Position numbers and translations under genes: made by a program | Shown here: positions 18,543-26,980 of the stretch, piece by piece | Position numbering within the stretch: position 1 is the first letter of the stretch | Layout: every line of letters starts with the position of its first letter | The notes under the pieces: generated by a model | The model's database searches: none | Seen by the model: only the letters and a program-made list of their open reading frames with translations | What the model was told of the DNA's origin: nothing | Origin: a virus | IMG/VR virus record: IMGVR_UViG_3300032323_001800 | Location: 1-64,000 of that record | Direction: 5' to 3' (one strand) | DNA: 64,000 bases

Positions 18543-18785
18543 ATGGACGGAAGATATATGATCATCACTTATCTCCAGAAGCCGGACGGCAAGTGGGATG
18601 AGATTACTGAATTTAAAAAACACTACCGTACAAAGCACATACAAAGTGCCAAAGTAATTTTAGACCTCCAAGATAAAGCAGTGGTCAAAAATGGGTTGAA
18701 CCCCAGCGCATCTTTTGAGGATATGCTGGAGTTTTACAAGCGTGTATTAGGTTCTAAGTTAGATCCTTACCTCCCCTCTGAATGA
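18543..18785 (+). CDS. Conserved small phage protein
   Basis: 80 residues (GRYMIITYLQKPDGKWDEI, then a helical C-terminus). It begins right after the ferredoxin stop. From memory, short proteins of this kind are common in T4-like marine phages. Its end overlaps the convergent PhoH-like gene by 19 bases. Function unknown. Confidence 0.5.
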   Translation: MDGRYMIITYLQKPDGKWDEITEFKKHYRTKHIQSAKVILDLQDKAVVKNGLNPSASFEDMLEFYKRVLGSKLDPYLPSE

Positions 18786-19510
18786 TCTTTATAAATCGCT
18801 AGCACTTCCCGTACAGCAGGGTGTCTTTCGACATCCTCGGTAGTAAAGTGACACACATCTACATGTCTGTTTCCTTTAAAATCATTAAACAATCCCAAAA
18901 ATTCTAATAACCCGTTGTTACTTGGGCGGTCAGCCTGTTGTAGGTCTCCGGTTACTACCATTCTTGAGCCATCTCCTATACGTGTTAGCAGCATCTTCAT
19001 TTGGCTCGGAGTTGCGTTCTGCATCTCGTCTGCAATAATAAAGCTGTTTTTAAATGTTCTTCCTCTCATATATGCTAGCGGACTAATCTCTATCACCCCC
19101 TCTTTGATCATATCCTCAATTTCTTTAGCATAATAGTATTCCTCGAATACATCGAAAATCGGTCTAGTCCATGGCTCCATCTTCTGCTGAAGTGTGCCTG
19201 GCAAGAATCCGTGCTGTTCATCTACGCTTACAGCGGGACGAGTAACCACAATCTTATCAACTTCTCCGTCTTGGAACATCTTCACAGCCCATTGGCAAGC
19301 TAACATAGTTTTACCCGTGCCTGCTGGCCCGATAGCAAATACTATATTTTTTTGCTCTTCTTGGAGTTTGAGAAGATAATTCTCTTGATTGAGGTTCTTA
19401 GGATATACTAGAACTCGCGTTTTCTTTTTTGGAAGGAATTTATTTAGTTGAACTACGTTATCATATGGCTTTTCTGCCAGATTTTTTGCTGCTTTTCGTT
19501 GTTTCCTCAA
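18767..19510 (-). CDS. phoH: PhoH-like ATPase
   Basis: A RecA-like P-loop ATPase with Walker A GPAGTGKT, Walker B FIIADEMQNA and VVTGDLQQAD, the PhoH signature. PhoH-like genes are very widespread in marine phages; their biochemical role is still unclear, with RNA-linked or phosphate-stress roles suggested. The frame is open up to a GTG at 19573, but AGGAGG seven bases before a TTG at 19510 is by far the best ribosome site, giving 247 residues starting (M)RKQRKAAKN. It is the only minus-strand gene between 670 and 55548. Confidence 0.85.
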   Translation of the reverse strand: MRKQRKAAKNLAEKPYDNVVQLNKFLPKKKTRVLVYPKNLNQENYLLKLQEEQKNIVFAIGPAGTGKTMLACQWAVKMFQDGEVDKIVVTRPAVSVDEQHGFLPGTLQQKMEPWTRPIFDVFEEYYYAKEIEDMIKEGVIEISPLAYMRGRTFKNSFIIADEMQNATPSQMKMLLTRIGDGSRMVVTGDLQQADRPSNNGLLEFLGLFNDFKGNRHVDVCHFTTEDVERHPAVREVLAIYKDHSEGR

Positions 19511-19629
19511 AGGATAGCCTCCTGTTTTAAGTGTTAGGCACGGACCTTTAACCGTAGTGCCCGTACCGGACACAAACTTATTTAACTATCTAAATCCAAA
19601 ATAATAACTTACTATATCGGTTTCAACGA

Positions 19630-19637
19630 AATAAATA
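19630..19637 (+). promoter_or_regulatory. Candidate late promoter (AATAAATA)
   Basis: AATAAATA in the 145-base divergent gap between the PhoH-like gene and the plus-strand gene at 19656. A transcript starting about six bases later would keep the AGGGA ribosome site ahead of the ATG. Confidence 0.4.
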
Positions 19638-19655
19638 AGTATAGGGAAATAAAAC

Positions 19656-20177
19656 ATGCGCGATATTAAAGACATACTAAAGAACATAGAAACCATATAC
19701 GGTTCTAACAACGCTTTAAACACACTTAAGGACTTCGAGCGTGTTTTAGACGAATTAGATGTATATGTTTATGATAACTGGATTGACGGGGAACTATCAG
19801 AAGGCCCTATAGAATCTAGATACTGGGTTACCTGCACATTTATGTGGCCCCATAAGAATATGCCCGATCCACAGGGCGGAAAACGCTTACTTGACTTTGG
19901 TTGCAGTATTGCTTTCCAACAGGACGAAATTACCACAGTAAGAAAAATTAAAACTCCGGACGATATCCGTCCTGGAACTAAGAAAGGTAAGATAGATGCA
20001 GTAAAGGTATGGTTTGTAGAAATCAAAATTCCTAAAAAATTAATGTTTGATATTAATAAAGGCTACAAGGATTTGGCTAAAAACAAGATTCCTACAGACG
20101 AAATTAAATTAGATACATCAGATATGTTGGCGGAACCAGCTGATCAACAATTACAACAATCAATGGCGGGACAATAA
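19656..20177 (+). CDS. Conserved phage protein, unknown function
   Basis: 173 residues, acidic, with a well-mixed alpha/beta sequence (RYWVTCTFMWPHKNMPD, LLDFGCSIAFQQDEI) and a Gln-rich tail. I recall related proteins in marine T4-like phages but no assigned role. Its stop overlaps the next ATG (TAATG), so the two are probably made together. Confidence 0.5.
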   Translation: MRDIKDILKNIETIYGSNNALNTLKDFERVLDELDVYVYDNWIDGELSEGPIESRYWVTCTFMWPHKNMPDPQGGKRLLDFGCSIAFQQDEITTVRKIKTPDDIRPGTKKGKIDAVKVWFVEIKIPKKLMFDINKGYKDLAKNKIPTDEIKLDTSDMLAEPADQQLQQSMAGQ

Positions 20178-20917
20178 TGGCAGAAAGATTATTAAGAGAA
20201 GGACTTCGTCCTAACGATCTCGAAGATATGGTTTTTAATATTTTTGAAGTTGATGCGTTTCAATCAAAGATGGGTGAGGATCGTGATGTTTGTGTATTGT
20301 CTTTCAAAGTAAAGGACAGAAACCCAGCACGAGATATGATGGAGTTTATTGAGAAGGGTTATAACTTTGTTCTCGACTCTGATGTTTCAGCTGGTGAGGA
20401 TCGTCAAGGTAATTATCATGTGTTTGTTGAATTACCAAGAGGTCAGCGTCTTCCGCAATACATTAAAGATATCACAGAAGGCATTAAACGTCTTACAGGA
20501 ATTACAGAATGGAAATTTCGCCATTACAAGAGTTTTAAGAGTCACGAACTAAGCGAAGAAGCACTTGCTATTATTCCGCAGACACCTACAGCCTACGACA
20601 TGATGTTAGAAAATATCAGAGTAGAAAGCATACAGAAATTTTTTGCTAAAACATACAAAGAAGAAATCATTGTTGAAGGCAATAAAGTAATAATTAACAA
20701 ACCGTTTGGTGTTAGATTTTCATTTGATGTTGTGAATTTTGGAAAAATTGACGAGATACAAAAAAATATTACAGAAACTATGAAGCTAGATAATAAAAGC
20801 ATGGCTGAAGTTATGTGGCTAACAAAAGTATTAGGCGATTTTAATATCAGCAAATACGGCAATGAATTTGTTCTTGAAGACGGAAAAAGAACAATGATTA
20901 TATCCATAGGACAATAA
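20177..20917 (+). CDS. Conserved phage protein, unknown function
   Basis: 246 residues (REGLRPNDLEDMVFNIFEVD near the start; YNFVLDSDVSAGEDRQGNYH in the middle). No catalytic motif seen. Paired with the preceding gene by TAATG overlap and followed after one base by a coiled-coil gene. Structural or assembly roles are possible but not shown. Confidence 0.5.
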   Translation: MAERLLREGLRPNDLEDMVFNIFEVDAFQSKMGEDRDVCVLSFKVKDRNPARDMMEFIEKGYNFVLDSDVSAGEDRQGNYHVFVELPRGQRLPQYIKDITEGIKRLTGITEWKFRHYKSFKSHELSEEALAIIPQTPTAYDMMLENIRVESIQKFFAKTYKEEIIVEGNKVIINKPFGVRFSFDVVNFGKIDEIQKNITETMKLDNKSMAEVMWLTKVLGDFNISKYGNEFVLEDGKRTMIISIGQ

Positions 20918-20918
20918 T

Positions 20919-21161
20919 ATGGCTAGACTCGAATCATTAGAGAAACTGCAGTCGGAATATTTCAACGCCAGAGAAGAATTAGAGACCAGAGTTTCTATTT
21001 TTGAAACTTCATTACTTGCGCTTGCAGATTCGGTAGAAGGAGATGAAATTAATCAAACACGATTCGAATGGCAAACAATAGTAACAGCCTATCAACAACA
21101 GATAGCAAACTACACAATTTTATTAGCGTCTATAGATACACTTATAGAAGACCTACCTTAA
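20919..21161 (+). CDS. Short coiled-coil protein
   Basis: 80 residues, nearly all helical with heptad-like hydrophobics (LESLEKLQSEYFNAREELET), acidic, no Cys. It is the last gene before the lysis cassette. Function unknown. Confidence 0.5.
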   Translation: MARLESLEKLQSEYFNAREELETRVSIFETSLLALADSVEGDEINQTRFEWQTIVTAYQQQIANYTILLASIDTLIEDLP

Positions 21162-21179
21162 TACAACGGAGAATACATA

Positions 21180-21809
21180 ATGAGTTTTACTTTTAATTTT
21201 ACCAAAGATCAGTTAAAGGGAATTATCGGTGCTAATCCCTATCTAGATTATTGGTATAGCGCGGTTTCTGAAATCCTTCCTGTCTATGAGATCAATACTC
21301 CAGAAAGAGTGGCTGCGTTTTTAGCGCAATGTGCTCACGAAAGCGGAAACTTTAAATTCCTTAAAGAGAATTTAAATTACAAAGCAGAAAGTTTATGTAA
21401 GGTATTTCCAAAATATTTTCCAGATATCAATCTTGCAAAAGACTACGAAAAGAAACCAGAAAAAATTGCTAACAAAGTATATGGCAATAGAATGGGTAAT
21501 GGTGACGAATCCACAGGCGACGGATTCCGATACATGGGTAGAGGATTAATTCAATTAACTGGTAAAAACAACTACACATTATTTGCCGCAGCTATTGATA
21601 CTCCATTAGAAGAAATTCCAGAGTACTTACAAACATTTGAAGGTGCTGTACAATCAGCTTGCTGGTTCTGGGAACAGAACAATCTTAATCAATGGGCTGA
21701 TAAGAAAGATATCATGACGCTAACTAAACGTATCAACGGTGGTACTATTGGTTTAGAAGATCGAATTAAACACTACAACCACGCTTTACATTTGTTTGCA
21801 GGTCATTAA
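21180..21809 (+). CDS. Endolysin, GH19 chitinase-like lysozyme
   Basis: 209 residues of one GH19-like domain. AAFLAQCAHESGNF holds the catalytic Glu, and GRGLIQLTGKNNY forms the second conserved stretch of the active groove. There is no signal peptide, so it needs the holin to reach the wall. CGGAGAA precedes the ATG. The next three genes (spanin pair and holin) confirm a lysis role. A second GH19 domain is in the fusion protein at 31290. Confidence 0.85.
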   Translation: MSFTFNFTKDQLKGIIGANPYLDYWYSAVSEILPVYEINTPERVAAFLAQCAHESGNFKFLKENLNYKAESLCKVFPKYFPDINLAKDYEKKPEKIANKVYGNRMGNGDESTGDGFRYMGRGLIQLTGKNNYTLFAAAIDTPLEEIPEYLQTFEGAVQSACWFWEQNNLNQWADKKDIMTLTKRINGGTIGLEDRIKHYNHALHLFAGH

Positions 21810-21810
21810 T

Positions 21811-22278
21811 ATGTGGATGCTATCTTTCGTATCAGACAGTTTTTTAATTTACATTGTTAATGCAATTTTAATTGCTGGTGCGATTGGTACTTTTTTAACG
21901 TTCTTTATACTACATCGAGTAGTTCGATGGTTACCGGCGCTTGCACCATACCACCTGATATTACAAATTATTAGCATAGTGCTATTAATTGGTGGAGTTT
22001 ATTTAAGAGGCGGGTACGGAGTAGAGATGTCGTGGCGTGAAAAGGTCGCTGAATTAGAATCAAAGATAAAAATAGCCGAAGAACAATCTAAACAGGTAAA
22101 TGAAACTGTGGTAGTTAAGTATAGAGATCGAGTTAAAGTTGTAACTGATACTAAACTTGTGATACAAGAAAAAATTAAAGAAGTTGAAAAAATAGTTGAT
22201 GCTCAATGTGTAGTAGCACCGGAAGCAATTAAAATACACAACGAAGCAACAGTGATGCCAGAGAGGACTAAAAAATGA
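21811..22278 (+). CDS. i-spanin-like (Rz-type) membrane protein
   Basis: 155 residues from the ATG directly after the endolysin stop. Two hydrophobic segments (about residues 9-30 and 45-62) flank a basic loop HRVVRWLP, so by the positive-inside rule both termini face the periplasm. The rest is a charged coiled coil (WREKVAELESKIKIAEEQ) and an Rz-like stretch KYRDRVKVVTDTK. With the lipoprotein that follows it would span the envelope and fuse membranes at lysis. Classical i-spanins have one membrane segment, so the extra one is odd. Confidence 0.6.
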   Translation: MWMLSFVSDSFLIYIVNAILIAGAIGTFLTFFILHRVVRWLPALAPYHLILQIISIVLLIGGVYLRGGYGVEMSWREKVAELESKIKIAEEQSKQVNETVVVKYRDRVKVVTDTKLVIQEKIKEVEKIVDAQCVVAPEAIKIHNEATVMPERTKK

Positions 22279-22541
22279 AATACTTACTAATCCTAGCATC
22301 AGCAATACTACTCACAGGCTGTCTAGCAACTCCTGTTAAACGATCGTTTCCTGAAGCACCCAAAGAACTGATAGCATCTTGTCCTGATCTTTTAACTGCG
22401 GACGAAAAAACAACACAGTTAAGTGAAGTGTTAAAAGTAGTTACTGACAACTATAGTCAATATCACGAATGCCGAATTAAAAATGATCTATGGGTTGAAT
22501 GGTATAACACACAAAAAGAAATTTTTAACAGCGTAAAATGA
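22275..22541 (+). CDS. o-spanin-like lipoprotein (Rz1-type)
   Basis: 88 residues with a lipoprotein signal ending in the lipobox LTGC (Cys at about residue 16), then a Pro-containing segment and two Cys. The start overlaps the end of the i-spanin-like gene by 4 bases, the usual order for two-gene spanins. It would be anchored in the outer membrane and contact the i-spanin. Confidence 0.65.
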   Translation: MKYLLILASAILLTGCLATPVKRSFPEAPKELIASCPDLLTADEKTTQLSEVLKVVTDNYSQYHECRIKNDLWVEWYNTQKEIFNSVK

Positions 22542-22873
22542 CATCTAAAGTACATGAAGATTGGATGAACAGAAAATGGCGTCCGGCCATGGGTTGGACC
22601 TATATGTTTATCTGTATTTTGGACTTTGCTGTATTTCCTATACTATGGTCAATTGTTCAGGCAACATACTCAGGCACAGTTTCAACCCAATGGGATCCGA
22701 TAACTCTTAAAGGTGCGGGCTTGTTTCATATGGCCATGGGTGCTATACTAGGCATCGCAGCTTGGAGTCGAGGACAGGAAAAAATGATGAATGCTACATC
22801 GGTATCAGCTCAGACTGTAGCAACACCACCCAGGCTAACTAAGCCTATTCAACCGCCTGAGCCGGAACTATAA
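22538..22873 (+). CDS. Holin-like protein (GTA_holin_3TM type)
   Basis: 111 residues. KWRPAMGWTYMFICILDFAVF is typical of the three-membrane-segment holins first described in gene transfer agents; further hydrophobic stretches lie near residues 60-75. The C-terminus is Pro-rich and hydrophilic. Placed directly after the spanin genes with an ATGA overlap. It probably forms the inner-membrane lesion that releases the endolysin. Confidence 0.65.
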   Translation: MTSKVHEDWMNRKWRPAMGWTYMFICILDFAVFPILWSIVQATYSGTVSTQWDPITLKGAGLFHMAMGAILGIAAWSRGQEKMMNATSVSAQTVATPPRLTKPIQPPEPEL

Positions 22874-22885
22874 AAGGAGATTGCA

Positions 22886-22999
22886 ATGTTAGAAACATTA
22901 TTTTGGTTAGCACTAGGAGCATTTATTGGTTGGAATTTCCCTCAACCAGAATTTGCAAAAACAATACAGGCTAGAGTTTTAGCCATGTTTAAAAAATAA
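22886..22999 (+). CDS. 37-residue single-span membrane peptide
   Basis: AAAGGAG with good spacing leads to an ATG at 22886; the peptide has one hydrophobic segment (LETLFWLALGAFIGWNF) and a short basic end AMFKK. It sits at the end of the lysis cassette, so a holin helper or antiholin is conceivable. Its size makes the call cautious. Confidence 0.5.
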   Translation: MLETLFWLALGAFIGWNFPQPEFAKTIQARVLAMFKK

Positions 23000-23009
23000 G
23001 GAAAATAAG

Positions 23010-23282
23010 ATGAAACTATTAGCAACAGCAATTTTTACAGGTATGTTAGCATTTGGTACAGTAGCATGTGCCAAAGAAGAACCAAAGAAAGAAGTAGCAG
23101 AAGTTAAAAAAGATGCTGCTCCTGCAGCGCCTGCGACTAAGCAAGTTTGTTTAGATGTACAAGGCAAAGACGGAAAGCCTATTATCGATCCAAAAACTAA
23201 GAAGCCAAAACAAAACTGTACCACAGTTAAGGTTCGTGAAAAGTTTGAAGGAACTAAAATCGAAGACGCAAAAAAGAAATAA
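23010..23282 (+). CDS. Small exported, Lys/Ala-rich protein
   Basis: 90 residues with an N-terminal signal (KLLATAIFTGMLAFGTVACA). Cys at about residue 20 could be a lipid site, though the preceding TVA is not an ideal lipobox, so signal-peptidase I cleavage is also possible. The mature part is Lys, Glu and Ala rich with two further Cys. It ends just before the terminator at 23303. Function unknown; probably periplasmic. Confidence 0.5.
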   Translation: MKLLATAIFTGMLAFGTVACAKEEPKKEVAEVKKDAAPAAPATKQVCLDVQGKDGKPIIDPKTKKPKQNCTTVKVREKFEGTKIEDAKKK

Positions 23283-23289
23283 TCACTCT

Positions 23290-23318
23290 TTGACTTTTTT
23301 ACAAAGGTATAGTATAAT
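23290..23318 (+). promoter_or_regulatory. Sigma70 promoter TTGACT-17-TATAAT before dnaJ
   Basis: TTGACT at 23290-23295, a 17-base spacer and a perfect TATAAT at 23313-23318. Start of transcription near 23325 would leave a leader of about 17 bases before the DnaJ ATG, without a clear Shine-Dalgarno. The -10 box falls at the apex of the hairpin at 23303-23333. Confidence 0.7.
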
Positions 23319-23336
23319 TATTACTATACCTTTTTT
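23303..23336 (+). terminator. Rho-independent terminator overlapping the dnaJ promoter
   Basis: A perfect 12-base inverted repeat (AAAGGTATAGTA and TACTATACCTTT, loop of 7) followed by a T run to 23336. It lies 21 bases after the exported-protein gene and would end the lysis-region transcript. The same bases carry the promoter of the next operon. Confidence 0.7.
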
Positions 23337-23341
23337 CATCT

Positions 23342-24163
23342 ATGACAGATTATTATAAAATATTAGGTGTTGGCAGAGATGCTACCCAAGAAGACATTAA
23401 AAAAGCATATCGTAGCCTGGCTATGAAGCACCATCCTGACCGCGGTGGGGATGAAAAGAAGTTTAAAGAAATTGAAGAAGCTTATCGCACACTCAGTGAT
23501 TCACAGACAAAGTCACAATATGACAATCCCGGTTCTTATGGGCAAGGGAATATTAACGAGGAAATGTTTGACCATTTCTTTAGAAATCCATTCGGATTTG
23601 GTGCCGGATTTGGTGCTAGAGGGCCGAAGAATCCAAATATAAATGTTACAATAGACATAACATTAGAAGACGCATTTAGAGGAAAAACAATAGATGCAGA
23701 AATTGGTTTAACAAATGGTGGGACTAAATTAGTATCAATTAACATTCCGCCAGGCGTAGAAGCTGGTATGCAGATCAAGTATAACGGAATGGGGGAAACA
23801 CTACATCCCAAACTGCAGGCAGGTGATTTAATAGTATCAATTAGAGTGTTACAACACCATATGTGGGAAAGACACGGAGACAACTTATTGTTTGAAAAAA
23901 CAATATCTGTTTGGGAGGCGCTGTTAGGAACTAGTCTAACATTAGTTACTATCGACGGAAAAACATTAAGTATTAATATACCGTCCGGCACACAACCAGA
24001 TACTATGTTAAGTTGCAAGGGTGAAGGCATGCCCAATGTAAAAACTGGGCGGAGAGGAAATCTTGTAATCAGGGTGAAGGTAACAGTACCAAAAAATCTT
24101 TCTACAGATGATATTGATAAAATAAAGAGGTTACGAAATGAACTTTCAACTAGGAGCTCATGA
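23342..24163 (+). CDS. dnaJ: DnaJ-like J-domain co-chaperone (no zinc finger)
   Basis: 273 residues. The J domain has YKILGVGRDATQEDIKKAYR and the HPD motif at 31-33, needed to stimulate DnaK. A short Gly/Phe-rich linker (about residues 75-95) follows, then two substrate-binding beta domains ending in IRVKVTVP. The Cys-rich zinc domain is missing, as in CbpA-type (class II) proteins. It would bring clients to host DnaK. First gene of the operon with deformylase and ClpA, and overlaps the deformylase by 26 bases. Confidence 0.9.
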   Translation: MTDYYKILGVGRDATQEDIKKAYRSLAMKHHPDRGGDEKKFKEIEEAYRTLSDSQTKSQYDNPGSYGQGNINEEMFDHFFRNPFGFGAGFGARGPKNPNINVTIDITLEDAFRGKTIDAEIGLTNGGTKLVSINIPPGVEAGMQIKYNGMGETLHPKLQAGDLIVSIRVLQHHMWERHGDNLLFEKTISVWEALLGTSLTLVTIDGKTLSINIPSGTQPDTMLSCKGEGMPNVKTGRRGNLVIRVKVTVPKNLSTDDIDKIKRLRNELSTRSS

Positions 24164-24635
24164 AAGTTTAGTAATGCGTAGCGATCCTTGGGACTTTAAC
24201 ATTGATCAAAACGCCGAAGAACTAGAAAGAGCAATGTGCGATTTTATGACTGCTAATCACGGCATAGGATTAGCAGCAAATCAAATTGGAATTACTAAAC
24301 GAGTATTTGTTATAGGTAGCTATAATATTGAAGGATTTCCAACACCGTTTGCTGTGTTCAATCCTAAAATTTTAGAATCAAGCGAAGAGCAACTGTTAGA
24401 TAAGGAAGGCTGTCTTAGCTATCCTGATTTGTGGCTATCGGTAAAAAGGCCAGCAGTTATACAAGTAGAATATCAAGACAGTAAGGGTAACTTTCACGAG
24501 GCAGCAATGAGCGGTTTAATCGCTCGATGCTTTCAGCATGAACTAGATCATCTAGATGGCATTTGTTTTATAGACAAAGTCAGCCAGATGAAGTTACAAT
24601 TAGCAATGAAGAAACTTAATAAGAGAAGGACATAA
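24138..24635 (+). CDS. def: Peptide deformylase
   Basis: 165 residues with the three deformylase motifs intact: GIGLAANQ at 42-49, EGCLS at 90-94 and HELDH at 134-138, giving the Cys and two His metal ligands and the catalytic Glu. It removes the formyl group from new proteins. Phage deformylases are known in marine T4-like phages and may keep up with fast synthesis of phage proteins. It starts inside dnaJ and its stop overlaps the clpA start (TAATG). Confidence 0.9.
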   Translation: MNFQLGAHESLVMRSDPWDFNIDQNAEELERAMCDFMTANHGIGLAANQIGITKRVFVIGSYNIEGFPTPFAVFNPKILESSEEQLLDKEGCLSYPDLWLSVKRPAVIQVEYQDSKGNFHEAAMSGLIARCFQHELDHLDGICFIDKVSQMKLQLAMKKLNKRRT

Positions 24636-26980
24636 TGTTAGAACCCAGCGAAAAACTTCAGGCTGTTTTTGAAAAAGCCATTGACATATCTCAAAAACTG
24701 CATCACGAGTATGTTACATTAGAACATCTTACATATGCTATTATGTGCGACGACGACGTATATAGTAGCCTAAGTGAGTTTGGTGCTAACAGTGAGTACA
24801 TCAAAACTAATTTAGAACATTTTCTAAAAAACAATCTCAACGATATTGTTAATCACGAAAATACCGAAAAACCACGCAGAACAAATTCTGTTGAACGAGT
24901 ACTTAATCGAGCATTTACTCAAGTATTGTTTAGTGGAAGACAACGAATAGAGGTTGAAGATACTTTAGTTGCCATCTTGTCAGAAAAGAAAAGTTTTGCT
25001 TATTTTTATCTAACCAAAGCTGGTGTAGTAAAAGATAAGCTGTTACAGTTTTATCAAGGAAAATTTGAACACGACGACGAAGAGGGCGGCAGAGCGGTGA
25101 CAGTAAATCCAAATCAATTAGAAAAAATATTAAATGCGTATTGCACAAATCTTTCACTGCAAGCTAAACAGAAAAAAATAGACCCTGTTATTGGTCGAGA
25201 AGAAGAACTAGAAAAAATTCAACTGATTCTTGCTAGACGATCAAAGAGTAATGTATTACTAGTAGGCGACCCAGGAGTTGGTAAAACTGCTATTGCAGAG
25301 GGTCTAGCTCGTAAGATCTTTGAAAAGAAAGTTCCTAAATTTATTCAAGATCATCAAGTTTATACTTTAGACATTAGTGCCTTGCTTGCTGGTTCAAAGT
25401 ATCGTGGAGATTTTGAAGAACGCATTAAAGCTGTGTTATCGGCACTAGAAAAGAAAGGTAAAATTATTCTTTTCATTGATGAAGCACACATGATGAGTGG
25501 TGCTGGTGCTGCTAACAATTCAGCTAACGATTTAGCAAATATGCTCAAGCCGATGCTAACCAAAGGTACAATGAAGGTTATTGCTTCGACTACTTGGGAA
25601 GAGTATCGCAAGCACTTTGAAAAGGATCGTGCGTTGATGCGCAGATTCCAACGTGTTACCGTTGATGAGCCTACACCGGAACTGTCAGTTAAGATTATCA
25701 AAGGTATCCGTAAATATTATGAACAACATCATAATGTTAAAATTACCGATGCAGCCATTGAACAGGCAGTAAAGTTATCTATCAAATATATGCCTGATAA
25801 AAAACTTCCAGATAAAGCAATCGACATTATTGATTGTGCCGCTGCTCGCTACAAACTTAAAGATTATGACGGTGAATCTAGTATTATTAACTTTGTAGAT
25901 CTTGAACAAATTATGTTTGAAGTTGGAAAGATGACTAACCTACCAACTGAATCTGTAGCCGAAAAAGAAAGCAAAAATCTTGCAGGACTAGAAGCAGCTA
26001 TGAAAAATTCTGTGTTTGGCCAAGACGAAGCTGTAGATAATTTACTCGATAAAATATTTGTGGCACAAGCCGGCATGAAATTACCAAACAAACCAATCGG
26101 TTGTTTCTTGTTTGTTGGCCCAACTGGCTGCGGTAAAACTGAAACTGCTAAACAACTAGCAGAAAAAATGAGTATGCCGTTAGTTCGCTTTGATATGAGT
26201 GAATATCAAGAAAAACACAGCGTTGCTAAATTAATCGGCGCACCACCGGGATATGTTGGCTTTGAAGATAACGCAGGACAGTTAATTACTAAACTTCAAG
26301 AAACACCTAACTGCGTGTTATTGCTCGATGAAATTGAAAAATCACATCCGGATGTTAGCAATATTTTATTACAGTTTATGGACAACGGTTTTGTAACTGG
26401 CAGTAACGGCAAGCAAGCAGATGGACGTAACTGTATATTAGTTATGACTTCAAACTTAGGTGCTAGTGATGCTGAAAAGAATACTATCGGGTTTGGAGAT
26501 TTAGATAAATCTGGGGAAGACAATAAAGCAGTTAAGAAATTCTTTGCTCCAGAGTTCCGCAATCGCTTAGATGCTATTGTTAAATTTGGAAAACTACAAA
26601 AAGATATCGTTAAAATCATCGTTGATAAATTTATTAGAGAACTTAATTCTCAAATTAAAGATAAGCATGTAGAAATCATTCTTAATGACGAATCTAGAGA
26701 ATGGTTATCCGAACATGGTTATGATCCTAAGATGGGTGCTAGACCGTTGGCTCGATTAATTGATAATCAAATTAAGTCTCCACTAAGTCGTAAGATTTTG
26801 TTTGGAGATTTAAAAGAAGGTGGTCGAGCATTTGTGCGTGTTGAGGATGACAAACTAGTATTTGATATTCGTAACTTAGGTGACGAAATGTCTAAATTAG
26901 AAAAAAGAGCATTTAAACATAACCGCCGAATTCAAGACGGAATGCCTTTATTAACTCATGATAACGTTCAAGAAAACTAA
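24635..26980 (+). CDS. clpA: ClpA, Clp protease ATPase subunit
   Basis: 781 residues, full length. N domain (residues 1-145) followed by two AAA+ modules: Walker A GDPGVGKTA at 211-219 with FIDEAH at 280-285, and GPTGCGKT at 495-502 with LLLDEIEKS near 565. TIGF at 617-620, before FAPEFRNRLD, occupies the place of the ClpP-binding loop (IGL/IGF) of ClpA and ClpX. This suggests it can dock on host ClpP and redirect proteolysis; no phage ClpP is seen in the window. The C-terminus after GDEMSKLEKRAFKHNRR is a short basic tail. Confidence 0.92.
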   Translation: MLEPSEKLQAVFEKAIDISQKLHHEYVTLEHLTYAIMCDDDVYSSLSEFGANSEYIKTNLEHFLKNNLNDIVNHENTEKPRRTNSVERVLNRAFTQVLFSGRQRIEVEDTLVAILSEKKSFAYFYLTKAGVVKDKLLQFYQGKFEHDDEEGGRAVTVNPNQLEKILNAYCTNLSLQAKQKKIDPVIGREEELEKIQLILARRSKSNVLLVGDPGVGKTAIAEGLARKIFEKKVPKFIQDHQVYTLDISALLAGSKYRGDFEERIKAVLSALEKKGKIILFIDEAHMMSGAGAANNSANDLANMLKPMLTKGTMKVIASTTWEEYRKHFEKDRALMRRFQRVTVDEPTPELSVKIIKGIRKYYEQHHNVKITDAAIEQAVKLSIKYMPDKKLPDKAIDIIDCAAARYKLKDYDGESSIINFVDLEQIMFEVGKMTNLPTESVAEKESKNLAGLEAAMKNSVFGQDEAVDNLLDKIFVAQAGMKLPNKPIGCFLFVGPTGCGKTETAKQLAEKMSMPLVRFDMSEYQEKHSVAKLIGAPPGYVGFEDNAGQLITKLQETPNCVLLLDEIEKSHPDVSNILLQFMDNGFVTGSNGKQADGRNCILVMTSNLGASDAEKNTIGFGDLDKSGEDNKAVKKFFAPEFRNRLDAIVKFGKLQKDIVKIIVDKFIRELNSQIKDKHVEIILNDESREWLSEHGYDPKMGARPLARLIDNQIKSPLSRKILFGDLKEGGRAFVRVEDDKLVFDIRNLGDEMSKLEKRAFKHNRRIQDGMPLLTHDNVQEN

